Assembly (NCBI GenBank): GCA_045534635.1
Contig: JAZSKB010000044.1
Span: 62,001 to 126,000 of the forward strand
Direction of reading: 5' to 3'
Source of the DNA: UBA1205 sp045534635
GTDB lineage: Bacteria; Bacteroidota; Bacteroidia; Bacteroidales; WCHB1-69
DNA: 64,000 bases
Shown here: piece by piece, positions 1-10,010 of the stretch
Numbering within the stretch: the first letter of the stretch is position 1
Layout: every line of letters starts with the position of its first letter
Program-made: the position numbers and the translations under genes
Notes under the pieces: generated by a model
What the model was told of the DNA's origin: nothing
Databases searched by the model: none
The model's input: only the letters and a program-made list of their open reading frames with translations

Positions 1-180
1 TTTTATACTGAACCTGAAAAATTGGTAGGACGACAAGTGTGTTTTATTGCTAATTTTGCTCCTAAAAAACTGAAAGGTGTTGATAGTGAAGGTATGATTT
101 TATCGGCTGAAGATGCTGATGGTCGATTGGTTTTAATATCTCCTTCTGATTTAGTTAAATCTGGAGTCTGTGTTGGATAG
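1..180 (+). CDS. metG: Methionyl-tRNA synthetase, C-terminal end (partial)
   Basis: Frame 1 is open from the window edge to a TAG at 178-180 and gives the last 59 residues of a protein. The segment [15 protein letters not shown] is the signature of the tRNA-binding (EMAP-like OB-fold) domain that ends dimeric methionyl-tRNA synthetases. The catalytic part lies outside the window. A free-standing tRNA-binding protein (CsaA type) is a less likely alternative and cannot be excluded from the fragment. The stop is one base before the ATG of the next gene, so the two are probably co-transcribed. Confidence 0.75.
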   Translation, partial: FYTEPEKLVGRQVCFIANFAPKKLKGVDSEGMILSAEDADGRLVLISPSDLVKSGVCVG

Positions 181-181
181 T

Positions 182-1081
182 ATGGAATTATTATATCCTC
201 GTGATAAAATTCAAATTGTTGCTCCTGCTCGGAAAATATCCTTACAAGAGTTGAACCCTACTATAAATTTGTTAGAAAGTAATGGATTTGAGGTTGTTTA
301 TTCCGATTTACTTTTTGGTGAATATAATCAATTTTCAGGAACAGACAATCAACGAATTAAAGATTTACAATCAGCCTTAGATAATCCTTCTATTAAAGCA
401 ATATGGGCTGCGAGAGGAGGATATGGTACTATGCGAATAATTGATAAATTGGATTTTTCTAAATTTATTCAATTCCCTAAATGGATATGTGGTTATAGTG
501 ATGTAACTGTTTTACATAGTTTTGTAAACAATCATTTACATTTGCCATCTTTACATTGTACTATGCCTATCAACATTACAGATACGAATTGGAATGAAAC
601 ATCCGTCCAAACAACAATGCAAATATTAACAACTGGTTCTATTGATTACCAAATAGAACCGTACGAATTTAATCGGAAAGGGGAGTGTATCGCCGAAATT
701 ATTGGAGGAAATTTGTCGATATTATACGCCATCAATGGTTCTTCTTCGGATATTGATACCAAAGATAAAATCTTATTTATCGAAGATTTAGATGAATATT
801 TATATCATATTGATAGAATGATGCTTAATTTAAAAAGAAGTGGCAAATTAGCACATTTAAGTGGGTTGATTGTCGGAGGAATGAGTGACATGCATGATAA
901 TACTATTCCATTTGGAAAATCCGCATACGAAATTATTCTTGAACATGTAGCGGAATATAATTATCCTATATGTTTTAATTTTCCTGCTGGACATATTGCT
1001 GATAATCGAGCCATTATTTTAGGAACAAAAGCACATTTGAAAGTTGTTGGTGATATGGTTACACTTAATTTGAATAGGTAA
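182..1081 (+). CDS. LD-carboxypeptidase (peptidase S66 family)
   Basis: About 299 residues. The family cleaves the L,D bond between meso-diaminopimelate and the terminal D-alanine of murein tetrapeptides, usually in the cytoplasm during peptidoglycan recycling. The S66 catalytic triad is visible: Ser106 in GYSDVT, Glu201 in FIEDLDEYLYH and His271 in FPAGHIADNRAI. The ARGGYGTMR loop is also typical. A GTG at 170 would add four residues but overlaps the metG end; the ATG at 182 gives the normal family N-terminus (LYPRDKIQIVAPA). There is no signal peptide, which fits a cytoplasmic enzyme. It heads a close-packed plus-strand run to 5164. Confidence 0.88.
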   Translation: MELLYPRDKIQIVAPARKISLQELNPTINLLESNGFEVVYSDLLFGEYNQFSGTDNQRIKDLQSALDNPSIKAIWAARGGYGTMRIIDKLDFSKFIQFPKWICGYSDVTVLHSFVNNHLHLPSLHCTMPINITDTNWNETSVQTTMQILTTGSIDYQIEPYEFNRKGECIAEIIGGNLSILYAINGSSSDIDTKDKILFIEDLDEYLYHIDRMMLNLKRSGKLAHLSGLIVGGMSDMHDNTIPFGKSAYEIILEHVAEYNYPICFNFPAGHIADNRAIILGTKAHLKVVGDMVTLNLNR

Positions 1082-1082
1082 T

Positions 1083-2057
1083 ATGTATAGTACTCCTGTT
1101 AATACTAAAAATAAGGTTTGGTTGCAAAACATCTATATTGCTTGTTTATTAAGTATTTGTGCTTACATTATCTTTTTCAAATCAGACAATAATGATTTCT
1201 CTTTCATTGTTCAAATTTCTAATTCATCAAAACTTTTGGCTATTGGTATTAAAGTGTTTACATTAGTTTTGTTGATATTAAATGCTGCAATTCTAAATTT
1301 TATACTCTTACAACATTCGTTAATTCCTTTGCGAAATTATCATTCTATAATTTTTTATTTTTTAAGCACTATTGCTTTTCCGACAAGTTTGTCATTTTCT
1401 GTCATGCTTGTTCAATTTGTATTTATTTTTCTATTAATCAATATATTATTTAATATTGATGAGATAAAAAATCAGAATTTTTTGTTTGGAATATTTGTTG
1501 GCAGTATTGCTTTAGTGCATAGTCCTTTATTATTTTTTATTTTGATATTTTATTTTGTTGCTATTATCAACCATTCTTTGAACATTCGTAATTTAATTAT
1601 GCCATTACTTGGCGTATTATTAGTAGGTGTTTATTATACTTCTTATTTATATATTATTGATACGCCTCAAATTTTCTCATTTTTGCTGGAAAAAATTAGT
1701 ACTGATTTTCACAATTCTATTACAATAACCAAATTATTACCAGAAATCACATGGCCTTTATTTCTGTTTTATTGTATTGTTTATATTATTGCTTTTATTT
1801 TTGTTGCAAAGAAATCATCGAATGTAACTATTTTTAAAAGAAAAAAATATTATACCGCACTGATACTCTGTGTAATATTGTTTATCTTGGCACTTTTTAT
1901 AGACAATGTAAATGGACTTATGTTATCTTATTTTATAATATCTGCTGTAATAATAATGACTTTAGCAAGAAATCATTATCGAAATTATAAAATACCTACT
2001 ATACTATATATATTGTTATTTATTATTGCAATTTGGACAAATTTTATAGTATCATGA
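1083..2057 (+). CDS. Polytopic membrane protein, DUF6427-like
   Basis: 324 residues, almost entirely hydrophobic, with about nine to ten predicted membrane segments separated by short polar loops (FKSDNNDF, NIDEIKNQN, AKKSSN). I see no catalytic motif. Size, layout and position before a glycosyltransferase resemble the Bacteroidota membrane family DUF6427, but this is a weak match made by eye. It starts one base after the previous stop and overlaps the next gene by ATGA, so it is translated in one operon with the glycosyltransferase. It could be an envelope polymer or lipid-handling protein. The function is unknown. Confidence 0.6.
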   Translation: MYSTPVNTKNKVWLQNIYIACLLSICAYIIFFKSDNNDFSFIVQISNSSKLLAIGIKVFTLVLLILNAAILNFILLQHSLIPLRNYHSIIFYFLSTIAFPTSLSFSVMLVQFVFIFLLINILFNIDEIKNQNFLFGIFVGSIALVHSPLLFFILIFYFVAIINHSLNIRNLIMPLLGVLLVGVYYTSYLYIIDTPQIFSFLLEKISTDFHNSITITKLLPEITWPLFLFYCIVYIIAFIFVAKKSSNVTIFKRKKYYTALILCVILFILALFIDNVNGLMLSYFIISAVIIMTLARNHYRNYKIPTILYILLFIIAIWTNFIVS

Positions 2058-3139
2058 AAAACATATTATTTATAGTTGCTCATAGGAAAGGAAGGGCACC
2101 CGGACAACGTTTTCGTTTTGAACAATATCTCGATTATCTTCAAGAAAATGGATATAATTATACTATATCAAATTTATTAAACGAAAATGATGATTATTAC
2201 TTTTACCAAAAAGGACATATTTTGCGTAAAATGTTGATTTTGGTAAAATCTATTTTTATCCGTATAAAAGATGTTTTACGTGCCCCAAAATTCGATATAG
2301 TTTTTATCTATCGAGAAGCATTGTTTACTCGAAGTAATATCTTTGAACGTTTATTTTGTAAACGTTGTAAAAAAGTTTTTATAGATTTTGATGATGCCAT
2401 TTTTTTGTTAGATATTTCTGAGGCTAATAAAAAAATGAGTTGCTTTAAACGCCCTCAAAAAGTAAATAATACTTTGCAGCACGTATCAATGGCAATAGTT
2501 GGAAATGAGTATTTAAAGAATTATGCTTCCAAATACTGTTCAAATATAAAAGTTTTTCCAACAACAGTTAATTTAAATGAAGTTCAAATATTTGATAATC
2601 AAAAACAAAAAGACAAAATTTGTATCGGTTGGATTGGAAGTACTACAACAATTAAACATTTACAATGGGCTGTTCCTATTTTGGAAAAAATATATGTGAA
2701 ATACGGTAATAAGGTATTTTTTAAAATTATTGCTGATGTTAGTTTGAACATTAAACATTTGCCTATTGTAAATGTAAAATGGAATAAAGATGAAGAATCT
2801 AAAGAATTGTCAAGTTTTGATATTGGAATTATGCCTTTGCCTGATGATATGTGGACGCGTGGAAAATGTGGATTTAAAGGTTTACAATGTATGGCATATC
2901 GTATTCCTGTTGTGATGTCTTCAGTAGGTGTTAATAAACAGATTATTCATGATGGAAAAAATGGATTTTTAGCAAATACTGAAGAACAATGGATTGAAAA
3001 ATTGTCATTATTGATTGATAATGACAATTTAAGATTGCAAATAGGGAATAATGGTCGAAAAACTGTTGAAGAGCATTATTCGTATAATGCACTAAAAAAT
3101 ACTTATTTATCTTTTTTTCAAGATGATTTATTATGTTAA
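2054..3139 (+). CDS. Glycosyltransferase, GT4-like
   Basis: About 361 residues. The N-terminal Rossmann half opens with a strand (NILFIVAHR) and a Gly/Arg-rich turn. The C-terminal half has the GT4 features: IGWIGSTTT near residue 195, a Glu-containing region, and [22 protein letters not shown], where the nucleotide-sugar site normally lies. It ends with the usual [21 protein letters not shown] helix. The longer reading from a TTG at 2033 lies inside the previous gene; the ATG at 2054 overlaps that stop by 4 bases and is preferred. It probably transfers a sugar to an envelope glycan; donor and acceptor cannot be read from the sequence. Confidence 0.8.
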   Translation: MKNILFIVAHRKGRAPGQRFRFEQYLDYLQENGYNYTISNLLNENDDYYFYQKGHILRKMLILVKSIFIRIKDVLRAPKFDIVFIYREALFTRSNIFERLFCKRCKKVFIDFDDAIFLLDISEANKKMSCFKRPQKVNNTLQHVSMAIVGNEYLKNYASKYCSNIKVFPTTVNLNEVQIFDNQKQKDKICIGWIGSTTTIKHLQWAVPILEKIYVKYGNKVFFKIIADVSLNIKHLPIVNVKWNKDEESKELSSFDIGIMPLPDDMWTRGKCGFKGLQCMAYRIPVVMSSVGVNKQIIHDGKNGFLANTEEQWIEKLSLLIDNDNLRLQIGNNGRKTVEEHYSYNALKNTYLSFFQDDLLC

Positions 3140-3738
3140 AACCATATTGTTTTCAAGGATTATTAGAAGCGGGTTGCGATGAAGCAGGGAGAGGTTGTTT
3201 AGCAGGACCTGTTTGTGCTGCATCTGTAATCTTACCTCAAAATTTCTCCAATGAACTTCTAAACGATAGTAAAGCATTGACAGACAAACAAAGAAGAGAA
3301 TTGCGACCAATTATTGAGCAAACTGCTTTGGCTTGGTCTGTACAATTTATTTCTGTTGAGGAAATTGATGAAATTAATATTTTAAATGCCTCTATAAAAG
3401 GAATGAATTTAGCCGTAATGGATTTAAAGATACAACCTAATTATATTCTTATTGACGGTAATAGATTTAAAAATCAAACAAATATACCTTATAAATGTAT
3501 TGTACATGGTGATGCAACTTATGCAAGTATTGCCGCTGCCTCTATTTTAGCGAAAACTTATCGTGATGATTATATGGAAACACTTGATAAACAATTTCCT
3601 CAATATGGATGGAAACAAAATAAAGGCTATCCAACTGCTATTCATAGAAATGCTATTCGACAATATGGTGCAACTATTCATCATAGAAAATCTTTTACAC
3701 TTATTCCACCTCAATTAAAATTGCCTTTTGATGAATAA
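3133..3738 (+). CDS. rnhB: Ribonuclease HII
   Basis: 201 residues, a normal RNase HII length. The enzyme cuts RNA at single ribonucleotides embedded in DNA duplexes. Family signatures are all present: the [14 protein letters not shown] motif with the first metal-binding Asp16-Glu17 pair, [13 protein letters not shown], and [17 protein letters not shown] with the later acidic ligand. It overlaps the glycosyltransferase end by 7 bases and the next start by 8 bases, so it is embedded in the same transcript. I see no missing catalytic residue. Confidence 0.95.
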   Translation: MLKPYCFQGLLEAGCDEAGRGCLAGPVCAASVILPQNFSNELLNDSKALTDKQRRELRPIIEQTALAWSVQFISVEEIDEINILNASIKGMNLAVMDLKIQPNYILIDGNRFKNQTNIPYKCIVHGDATYASIAAASILAKTYRDDYMETLDKQFPQYGWKQNKGYPTAIHRNAIRQYGATIHHRKSFTLIPPQLKLPFDE

Positions 3739-5164
3739 AACTTGGTATAAAACAACTTACTTTCTCTTTTCAATAAGTATTTTTGCTTTAATTTTGCTTA
3801 TTGTAATACTTGCATTAATCTACAATTTTTTAAAGCAAGAAAGTATATCTCCAGAACAAATATTACCTAAAAATGCTCATATTATATTGTATTTTAATTC
3901 TTTATCGAAAGTAGAAGATATTGATTCTAAATGGGCCATGGAGAATACAAAATTTGATAGATTGATTCAAAATAATATTCAAACATTTCTTACAACAATC
4001 AAAGGTGATGATTATTTAAAAAATAAATTATCCGAATGTTATATTGCTTTGTTTCAGGAAAATAACAACTATAATATGTGTTTTCTAACCCCGATAAACA
4101 AATCGGATAGAAAGAAAATTTTATCTCTAATTGATAAACAATATCCAACAACAGAAAAATACAAAGATTTTGCTATTTATCAAAAGAAAATCAATGGAAA
4201 TTCTATTTACTTTTATTACTACCAAGGGGTACTTTGTTTTAGTACAACAAAATCAATTATTCGATTATCTATCAATGATTTAAATATTGACAAAATTGAA
4301 TACAATCATCAACATATAGGGAAATCTTCGCGGGAAATAGTTTATATTAGTAAAGATTTTTTTTCGATGTTGATTCAATTGTCATTTGTAGAACAAAAAC
4401 ATTGTTATATTTTGGATTTATTAACACATATTGCTAATAAAAAAATTAAAGTCGAATCATATCCTAATATTTTATTTTTCAATGGCATAATAGATGTAAA
4501 AAACGCTATTCATCAACAGAATATATCAAAGTTTGTAACTTATCAAGACATTATTCCTGCTAATGTTCGAGAATTATTTTTTGCAAATGAAAATATGTAT
4601 AGTTCATTAAAAAAATCTTCTAACATAGGAAAAGAATCCATTTATTGGATGCAAAATATTTATCCTCAATCTTTTACATGTGTTACATTATGTAATGAGA
4701 AAAGAAAACATACTTATTTATTATGCGAACCAAGGAATATAGAATCTGTTGAAAATGAGTTGTTTTTACTTACGGAAAAAGATAGTCTTTTCAATAATAA
4801 TTCGATTGTGTACTTTGATACTTTTTTTATAAAAGATTTTCAAATTGGACGTATTGATATAGAAAATTTTGTTGCTCAAATTTGGAACATTAATCGTAAT
4901 ATTTCTCGATTTCAGGTTTATACATTGCTTGGTGATAAATTTCTATTTGCCGAAAATGATAGTGATATAGTGTTTTATATCAATAGTTTACAAAACAAAT
5001 TGTCATCAAATACGTATTTTCAAAAAACAATTTCTTATTTTTCTTCTAATAGTGATATTTGTTATTATAATCAAATGAGTAACAATTCAGTACTTAGAAT
5101 GCAATTGGAAAACAATAAAGATTCATCAGCCTTTTTCAATTTGTTTTTTATGTCTAACAATTAA
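3731..5164 (+). CDS. Membrane-anchored protein of unknown function
   Basis: 477 residues from the ATG at 3731 (a TTG one codon earlier is not needed). One strong hydrophobic segment at about residues 10-33 is followed by a large soluble part, so it is probably a single-pass inner-membrane protein facing the periplasm. The segment [19 protein letters not shown] after the anchor, and the alternating strand-like pattern, recall DUF3352-type proteins. That resemblance is weak and I do not assign the family. It overlaps rnhB by 8 bases and converges with the next gene, sharing 4 bases at the stops. The coding sequence is very AT-rich, like its neighbours. Confidence 0.6.
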   Translation: MNKTWYKTTYFLFSISIFALILLIVILALIYNFLKQESISPEQILPKNAHIILYFNSLSKVEDIDSKWAMENTKFDRLIQNNIQTFLTTIKGDDYLKNKLSECYIALFQENNNYNMCFLTPINKSDRKKILSLIDKQYPTTEKYKDFAIYQKKINGNSIYFYYYQGVLCFSTTKSIIRLSINDLNIDKIEYNHQHIGKSSREIVYISKDFFSMLIQLSFVEQKHCYILDLLTHIANKKIKVESYPNILFFNGIIDVKNAIHQQNISKFVTYQDIIPANVRELFFANENMYSSLKKSSNIGKESIYWMQNIYPQSFTCVTLCNEKRKHTYLLCEPRNIESVENELFLLTEKDSLFNNNSIVYFDTFFIKDFQIGRIDIENFVAQIWNINRNISRFQVYTLLGDKFLFAENDSDIVFYINSLQNKLSSNTYFQKTISYFSSNSDICYYNQMSNNSVLRMQLENNKDSSAFFNLFFMSNN

Positions 5165-5886
5165 TTTTCTGAGATTTGATGCCAAATATATGAGATGCTT
5201 ATAGCAGTTTGCCAATAATCACCTTTATAGTATAATTTACTTGTTTTGAGTACATCGTTTTTGTCTATTTGGGTGAATTTTAATTGATTCATTTTGCTAC
5301 ATCCTAAGTGATAATCTACAGACAATCCAATTCCTAAACCAAATTGAAATTGATATTTGCAAGCGATTCCAGTATTAATTAATAGTCCATATTTACGATT
5401 ATTTGATTGTATGATATATTTATAATTGTAATCATTATCAATTTTTGGATAATAATATCGGTCTTCTGTTATTTGTTTAATAGGAATGAGTAATTGCAAT
5501 CCTATATGAGGAGAAAAATGCCAATGTTTATTTTTAGTAAAAAGATTATATTGCACAATAACTGGAATTTCCAATGCAAAAAAGAATAATTTTTGATTCA
5601 TTTTTACAAATTGAGTATTATTTTTAATACTCCAATTAGTTTGATGTTCTACGATACTAAATCCTGTTTTGATTGTCCAATTTGGGGTAAAATAATAAGA
5701 TAAACCAAAACCAATTGCAGGAGCAGATATTTGTTGTCCGGTTCGATAATTGTGTACAATATCGGTTTTATACAATATTTCACCCCGCATACCAATTGAT
5801 AAAGCAATTTCTATAGGTTTACTTTGTGCAAAAATATTAAAGATAAATATAAAATAGGTACCTCCTATAAGAAAAATGTTTCTCAT
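5161..5886 (-). CDS. Outer-membrane beta-barrel protein
   Basis: 241 residues. An N-terminal hydrophobic signal (LIGGTYFIFIFNIFAQS) with an AQS cleavage region is followed by alternating amphipathic strands such as APAIGFGLSYYFTPNWTIKTGFSI and FGLGIGLSVDYHLG, ending in a strand with aromatic residues. This pattern suits the small outer-membrane beta-barrel families common in Bacteroidota (PorT or OMP_b-brl type). No enzyme motif is seen. It lies 7 bases downstream of thpR on the minus strand and probably shares its transcript. The exact family is uncertain. Confidence 0.65.
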   Translation of the reverse strand: MRNIFLIGGTYFIFIFNIFAQSKPIEIALSIGMRGEILYKTDIVHNYRTGQQISAPAIGFGLSYYFTPNWTIKTGFSIVEHQTNWSIKNNTQFVKMNQKLFFFALEIPVIVQYNLFTKNKHWHFSPHIGLQLLIPIKQITEDRYYYPKIDNDYNYKYIIQSNNRKYGLLINTGIACKYQFQFGLGIGLSVDYHLGCSKMNQLKFTQIDKNDVLKTSKLYYKGDYWQTAISISYIWHQISEN

Positions 5887-5893
5887 AACTTTT

Positions 5894-6460
5894 TTATTTT
5901 AATAAAAAAGTTTTAATCACTTCATATTTAGGTTGATAACCTTTTTGAAGTACACTTTCATAAAGAACAATTTTATCAATAGTTAGCGGTGCAACGATTG
6001 GATTTTGATGTGTTTGGATTGCATTCCAAAATAGTTTTTTGTCATCAATACTATGAATACGTGCCAGAGTAAGATGAGGAACAAAATTTCCAAAATCAGG
6101 TTTAATCTGATTCTTAATTCTCAATTTTTTATTAATAGATGCATGTAATGCCGTCATTCTTTCGTTTGGCTGTAAAGCAAGCATAATTATTCGAGGGTGA
6201 TATTTATTGCCAAATATTCTTAATTGGTCAAATTCTACTGTGAATTTTTGAAAATTAAAAGTTTGAGCATTTATAGTATGAATAATTCCAGCAACTTTAT
6301 CTTCTGGTGTTTCTCCAATAAATTTAAGGGTAATATGGAATAAATTGCTATCAATCCAATTGACTTTATCTAATTTGCTCATAGACAATCGTAAATGTTT
6401 TGTCAATGAAGCAATATTCCCATCATCAATGTAATCTATGGCAAGAAATAAGCGTTTCAT
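5894..6460 (-). CDS. thpR: RNA 2',3'-cyclic phosphodiesterase
   Basis: 188 residues, the usual length. The two HxTx catalytic motifs of the 2H phosphoesterase superfamily are present: His42-Ile-Thr44-Leu (FHITLKF) and His129-Leu-Thr131-Leu (HLTLARI). The opening MKRLFLAID is typical of ThpR/LigT. The family hydrolyses 2',3'-cyclic phosphates on RNA. The start is 2 bases after the fprA stop at 6463, so it is cotranscribed with the flavodiiron gene; I see no obvious metabolic reason for the pairing. Confidence 0.9.
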   Translation of the reverse strand: MKRLFLAIDYIDDGNIASLTKHLRLSMSKLDKVNWIDSNLFHITLKFIGETPEDKVAGIIHTINAQTFNFQKFTVEFDQLRIFGNKYHPRIIMLALQPNERMTALHASINKKLRIKNQIKPDFGNFVPHLTLARIHSIDDKKLFWNAIQTHQNPIVAPLTIDKIVLYESVLQKGYQPKYEVIKTFLLK

Positions 6461-6462
6461 TG

Positions 6463-7659
6463 TTAACGAACCGCTATTAATTGTTTAGCCATTGCCAAGC
6501 CTTGTTGATATGCTGCTTGATAATCTGAATTCTTGATTCCTTGTAAATTATCTATAGGTGCAGATACGATTTCCCATTTCATACGTTGCCCAAATTCGTT
6601 TAGAATTTTGACACTACCTCCTGCCCAAGTACGACTACCAAAGCAAGCATAAATGTGATTAGGTATTCCTCGATGTTCTATTTTTTTTAGTAAACTTTCT
6701 ATATTTGGATATATTTCATTCATATAAGTAGGACTTCCAATTGCTATTCCTTTATATTTAAAAATATCAGCCAAAATATAAGAAGCATCTGTTGTAGAAA
6801 CATTGTGAATGACAACATTCGAGACACCACCATCAACAACACCTTCAGCAAAGGCTTCAGCTAATTGTTGAGTATTACCATACATTGTTCCGTATGCAAT
6901 TACAACACCTTCTTCAGTTTCGTATTTACTCCATTTATCGTAAAGGGTTATTGCTTGTTGAATATCTCTTCGCCAAACAGGACCATGAGTGGAGCATATT
7001 GTATTTATTGATAATGTAGATAATTTATTGATTGCATTTTGTGTTGCTTTCCCAAATTTGCCTACAATACAAGCATAATATCTACGCATTTCTGACCAAT
7101 AACGTTCAGTGTTTAAATCACTATCAAGAAATGAACCATCTAATGTACCAAATGTTCCAAAAGCATCTGCAGAAAATAAAATTTTGTCTTTATCTTCGTA
7201 TGCAACCATTACTTCTGGCCAATGTACCATTGGAGCCGTATAAAAGGTTAGTTTTCTATCTCCTAAAGAAATACTATCTCCTTCATTTACAGTTAATCGT
7301 TGATTTTTTAAATCGAAATAACCATCTATCATTGTAAATGTTTTAGGATTACCTACAACAATCATATTAGGAAATCTTTCGCATAATAATCCAACAGAAC
7401 CAGCATGGTCGGGTTCCATGTGATTAACAACAAGATAATCAATTGATTTTCCGTTTAATAATGTTTCCAACTTGGTAATATATGTCCCACACATACTTAC
7501 ATCAACAGTATCTATTAGCGTTATTTTTTCGTCAATAATCAAATAAGAATTATACGAAACACCTTGTGGAATAGGAATATAATTTTCGAATAATTGTTTT
7601 TGTCTGTCGTTAACGCCAACATAAAAGATACCTTTAGCTATTTCTTTTTTATTTAGCAT
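6463..7659 (-). CDS. fprA: Flavodiiron protein (oxygen/NO reductase)
   Basis: 398 residues with the two-domain architecture of FprA: a metallo-beta-lactamase-like diiron domain (1-245) and a flavodoxin domain (250-398). The diiron ligands are intact: His80, Glu82, Asp84, His85 (NHMEPDHAG), His146, Asp165 and His225. The FMN phosphate loop is at AYGTMYGNTQQ. The family reduces O2 to water or NO to N2O in the cytoplasm of anaerobes, taking electrons from rubredoxin. The hrb gene lies just upstream on the same strand, 36 bases away, giving the reductase its likely electron donor, as in the Moorella fprA-hrb operon. Confidence 0.93.
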   Translation of the reverse strand: MLNKKEIAKGIFYVGVNDRQKQLFENYIPIPQGVSYNSYLIIDEKITLIDTVDVSMCGTYITKLETLLNGKSIDYLVVNHMEPDHAGSVGLLCERFPNMIVVGNPKTFTMIDGYFDLKNQRLTVNEGDSISLGDRKLTFYTAPMVHWPEVMVAYEDKDKILFSADAFGTFGTLDGSFLDSDLNTERYWSEMRRYYACIVGKFGKATQNAINKLSTLSINTICSTHGPVWRRDIQQAITLYDKWSKYETEEGVVIAYGTMYGNTQQLAEAFAEGVVDGGVSNVVIHNVSTTDASYILADIFKYKGIAIGSPTYMNEIYPNIESLLKKIEHRGIPNHIYACFGSRTWAGGSVKILNEFGQRMKWEIVSAPIDNLQGIKNSDYQAAYQQGLAMAKQLIAVR

Positions 7660-7695
7660 TATTTTACTGATTTTTATCTCGTTATAATATGTAAT

Positions 7696-8397
7696 CTAAA
7701 CTTCTGGTTCAAAATCGCTTTTGCTAACACCACATAATGGACAAGTCCAATCATCTGGGATATCTTCAAAAGAAGTACCAGGTTCTATACCACTATCAGG
7801 GTCGCCAATTTCTGGGTCATAAACATAACCACACACTTTACAAACATATTTCATACTATTACTATTTTTATTGTTATTACTATTTTCAACTATTTTAGCA
7901 TGAGGGGCATTTGCTGGTAGTTTCCCTTTTTTTACCTCATGATAATAACTATAAGTTAGCGGAATATCATTATTAGAAAGGACTTTACTATTTATAGTTT
8001 CTCCAATAAACATAATATGAGAACCTACATCAACTTCAGATGTGAGTTTGCATTCAAACCAAGCAATAGCATCGTCTAAAATTATAGGACACCCCGTATT
8101 TTCACCAAAAATAGGAGTGTAGTTTTCAAATTTATTGTAAGATACTCCACTATGAAAACCAAAATTTCCCATTACTTCTGGGGAATAATTTCGTTTTATT
8201 ACACTGATTGCAAATGATTTAAAGTTACGAATAAATTCCGTAGTATAATTCTTTTTATTGCAAGCAACAACTATTTGATTAGGAGAATCCGTTACCTGAA
8301 AAACAGCAGTTGCTACAAATGCTGCTAAATGTTCTTTATCGCCTGCAGAGACAATATAAACACCATAAGACAATTTGTTAAATGCATTAATATCCAT
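7696..8397 (-). CDS. hrb: Flavin reductase-rubredoxin fusion (high-molecular-weight rubredoxin)
   Basis: 233 residues. Residues 1-160 form an FMN-binding flavin-reductase-like domain ([24 protein letters not shown]). After an Asn/Lys-rich linker, residues 180-233 are a complete rubredoxin with both CxxCG iron knuckles (CKVCGY and CPLCGV) and the [15 protein letters not shown] core. This arrangement matches Hrb, which carries electrons from NADH to FprA. It is the first gene of the hrb-fprA-thpR run. The ATG lies only 16 bases after a strong hairpin ending the ribosomal-protein unit, so expression may depend on read-through or on a promoter overlapping DUF4295. Confidence 0.93.
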   Translation of the reverse strand: MDINAFNKLSYGVYIVSAGDKEHLAAFVATAVFQVTDSPNQIVVACNKKNYTTEFIRNFKSFAISVIKRNYSPEVMGNFGFHSGVSYNKFENYTPIFGENTGCPIILDDAIAWFECKLTSEVDVGSHIMFIGETINSKVLSNNDIPLTYSYYHEVKKGKLPANAPHAKIVENSNNNKNSNSMKYVCKVCGYVYDPEIGDPDSGIEPGTSFEDIPDDWTCPLCGVSKSDFEPEV

Positions 8398-8413
8398 AAC
8401 TTACTATATTGAT

Positions 8414-8446
8414 ACAAAAACAAGGGCTTATTGCCCTTGTTTTTGT
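8414..8446 (-). terminator. Strong hairpin after DUF4295, before hrb
   Basis: A perfect 14-bp stem (8414-8427 with 8433-8446) and a 5-base loop, with GGGC at the top and a U-rich 3' arm on the minus strand. It fits an intrinsic terminator for rpmG-DUF4295 but also lies in the leader of hrb. Confidence 0.75.
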
Positions 8447-8466
8447 CAAATTTAACATAATTAGTA

Positions 8467-8622
8467 TTATTTTTTTGCTAAAAAATCTTTAACTTGTTCG
8501 GTAGGAACTATCGTTTCTTTGAAAGTATAAGCACCTGTTTTGGCACTACGTTCCATACGAATAACCTTTGCAAAATCCTTACCTGTTGATTTTTTTAATG
8601 TTGCAACAACTTTCTTTGCCAT
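8467..8622 (-). CDS. DUF4295 small protein
   Basis: A 51-residue basic protein read on the minus strand from the ATG at 8620-8622 to a TAA at 8467-8469. It begins MAKKVVATLKKSTGKDFAKV and ends with QVKDFLAKK. Size, lysine content and position directly after rpmG match DUF4295, a small Bacteroidota family regularly found beside ribosomal protein L33, probably ribosome-associated. It starts 8 bases after the rpmG stop. A strong hairpin follows. The role is inferred from context only. Confidence 0.85.
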   Translation of the reverse strand: MAKKVVATLKKSTGKDFAKVIRMERSAKTGAYTFKETIVPTEQVKDFLAKK

Positions 8623-8629
8623 ATCTTAA

Positions 8630-8818
8630 TTATTTTATTTCTTTATGAACAGTTACTTTTTTCAAAAATGGGTTATATTTTTTTAATTCCAATCTATCAG
8701 GAGTGTTTTTACGATTTTTTGTCGTAATATATCTTGACATTCCTGGAACTCCACTTGCTTTTTGCTCTGTGCATTCTAATATAACTTGCTGTCTCGCTTC
8801 TTTATTCTTCTTTGCCAT
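8630..8818 (-). CDS. rpmG: 50S ribosomal protein L33
   Basis: 62 residues, starting [20 protein letters not shown] and containing the family stretch [23 protein letters not shown]. It carries a single Cys, so it is the zinc-free form without CxxC pairs. It is followed by DUF4295 after 8 bases. The usual Bacteroidota neighbours rpmB (L28) and ftsY are absent on either side: the upstream 395 bases are non-coding and hrb lies downstream. A TACCTTTG box at 8860-8867 (minus) lies 42 bases before the start. Confidence 0.95.
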   Translation of the reverse strand: MAKKNKEARQQVILECTEQKASGVPGMSRYITTKNRKNTPDRLELKKYNPFLKKVTVHKEIK

Positions 8819-8859
8819 CGCTATTATTCTATATTTTTAATCTTCTCTAATTTGAATTG

Positions 8860-8867
8860 CAAAGGTA
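8860..8867 (-). promoter_or_regulatory. Putative -7 promoter box of rpmG
   Basis: TACCTTTG on the minus strand, matching the Bacteroidota -7 consensus TAnnTTTG, 42 bases before the rpmG start. No clear TTTG -33 box was found at the usual distance. Confidence 0.6.
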
Positions 8868-9165
8868 CAATTTTTTTTCTTGTTTTTTATGAATTTCTAC
8901 TTATTTTTTTCTTATATTTATATGAATATCATTCGATATGGTTTTATATAATTAAAAATCAATAATTTACACTGTGTAGATAATTTTATTAAAACAATTT
9001 TTATGACAAAACTTTGTGTTTTTTTTATTAGAAATATGCATAAAAACAGCTTATTTTTTTCTGCATTTTGCACCAAAATGTTCTAAATTTGGATAAAATT
9101 TGAAATTGTAAATCATTATTAATAAAAGAATAGAGGATAGGTTTTGAAGGAAATTGAAGCGAATG
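8868..9165. other. Non-coding divergent intergenic region
   Basis: About 300 bases, strongly AT-rich, between the divergent rpmG and pdxJ promoters. I find no ORF, tRNA or convincing hairpin, only poly-T runs and short chance palindromes. It probably serves only as spacer and promoter upstream sequence. Confidence 0.6.
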
Positions 9166-9197
9166 TTGAATTCATATTAATAAAAATTATACCTTTG
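9166..9197 (+). promoter_or_regulatory. Promoter of pdxJ
   Basis: TTG at 9166-9168 and TACCTTTG at 9190-9197 are 21 bases apart, matching the Bacteroidota -33/-7 arrangement. The start codon follows 18 bases after the -7 box, so the leader is short. Confidence 0.65.
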
Positions 9198-9215
9198 CAA
9201 TCTTAAAGATTTTAT

Positions 9216-9938
9216 ATGAATTGTCGTTTAAGTGTAAATATCAACAAAATTGCAACTTTGCGTAATGCAAGAGGTCATAATTTACCAGATGTGTTGCAAG
9301 TTGCAAAAGATTGTGAACGATTTGGGGCAGAGGGAATTACAGTTCACCCTCGTCCTGATGAGCGTCATATTCGTTATCAAGATGTGATAGATTTGAAACC
9401 AATATTGACAACAGAATTTAATATTGAAGGTTATCCCTCAGAGGCATTTATCAATTTGGTTTTAAGAGTTTTACCAACACAAGTTACTTTAGTCCCAGAT
9501 GCCCCAGACGCAATTACCTCTAATGCAGGATGGGATACTATTAAAAATGAAGCCTTTTTACGAGATATTGTTACTCTTTTTAAACAAAAAGGTATTAGAA
9601 CATCTATTTTTGTAAATGCAGATACTAAAATGGTGGAAAATGCCGCTAAATGTGCTTGTGATAGAGTAGAACTTTATACCGAAAGTTACGCAACAATGTA
9701 TCAACAAGATAGACAAAAGGCTATAGTTCCTTTTATGCTTGCTGCTAAAGTTGCAGAAGAGGTCGGATTAGAACTTAATGCAGGACATGACCTCAATTTA
9801 CAAAATTTGGCATTCTTTAATGCAAATATTCCAAATTTAAAAGAAGTATCTATCGGACATGCTCTCATTTGTGATGCTCTTTATTATGGATTACAGAATA
9901 CTATTCAAATGTATAGTCGTTTATTGAAAACCTGTTAA
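9216..9938 (+). CDS. pdxJ: Pyridoxine 5'-phosphate synthase
   Basis: 240 residues, standard length. PdxJ condenses 3-amino-2-oxopropyl phosphate with 1-deoxyxylulose 5-phosphate to form pyridoxine 5'-phosphate in the DXP-dependent vitamin B6 pathway. Signatures include [16 protein letters not shown] at the N-terminus, [27 protein letters not shown], and [11 protein letters not shown] with the catalytic His near residue 190. Its own promoter lies immediately upstream. The next gene (GH3) starts 72 bases later and may be read through. Confidence 0.95.
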   Translation: MNCRLSVNINKIATLRNARGHNLPDVLQVAKDCERFGAEGITVHPRPDERHIRYQDVIDLKPILTTEFNIEGYPSEAFINLVLRVLPTQVTLVPDAPDAITSNAGWDTIKNEAFLRDIVTLFKQKGIRTSIFVNADTKMVENAAKCACDRVELYTESYATMYQQDRQKAIVPFMLAAKVAEEVGLELNAGHDLNLQNLAFFNANIPNLKEVSIGHALICDALYYGLQNTIQMYSRLLKTC

Positions 9939-10010
9939 TCAAATATTTATAGTATATATTGAAAATTGTAAAATTAGTAATTAATATAATGTTTAACTAA
10001 AATAGAAATT

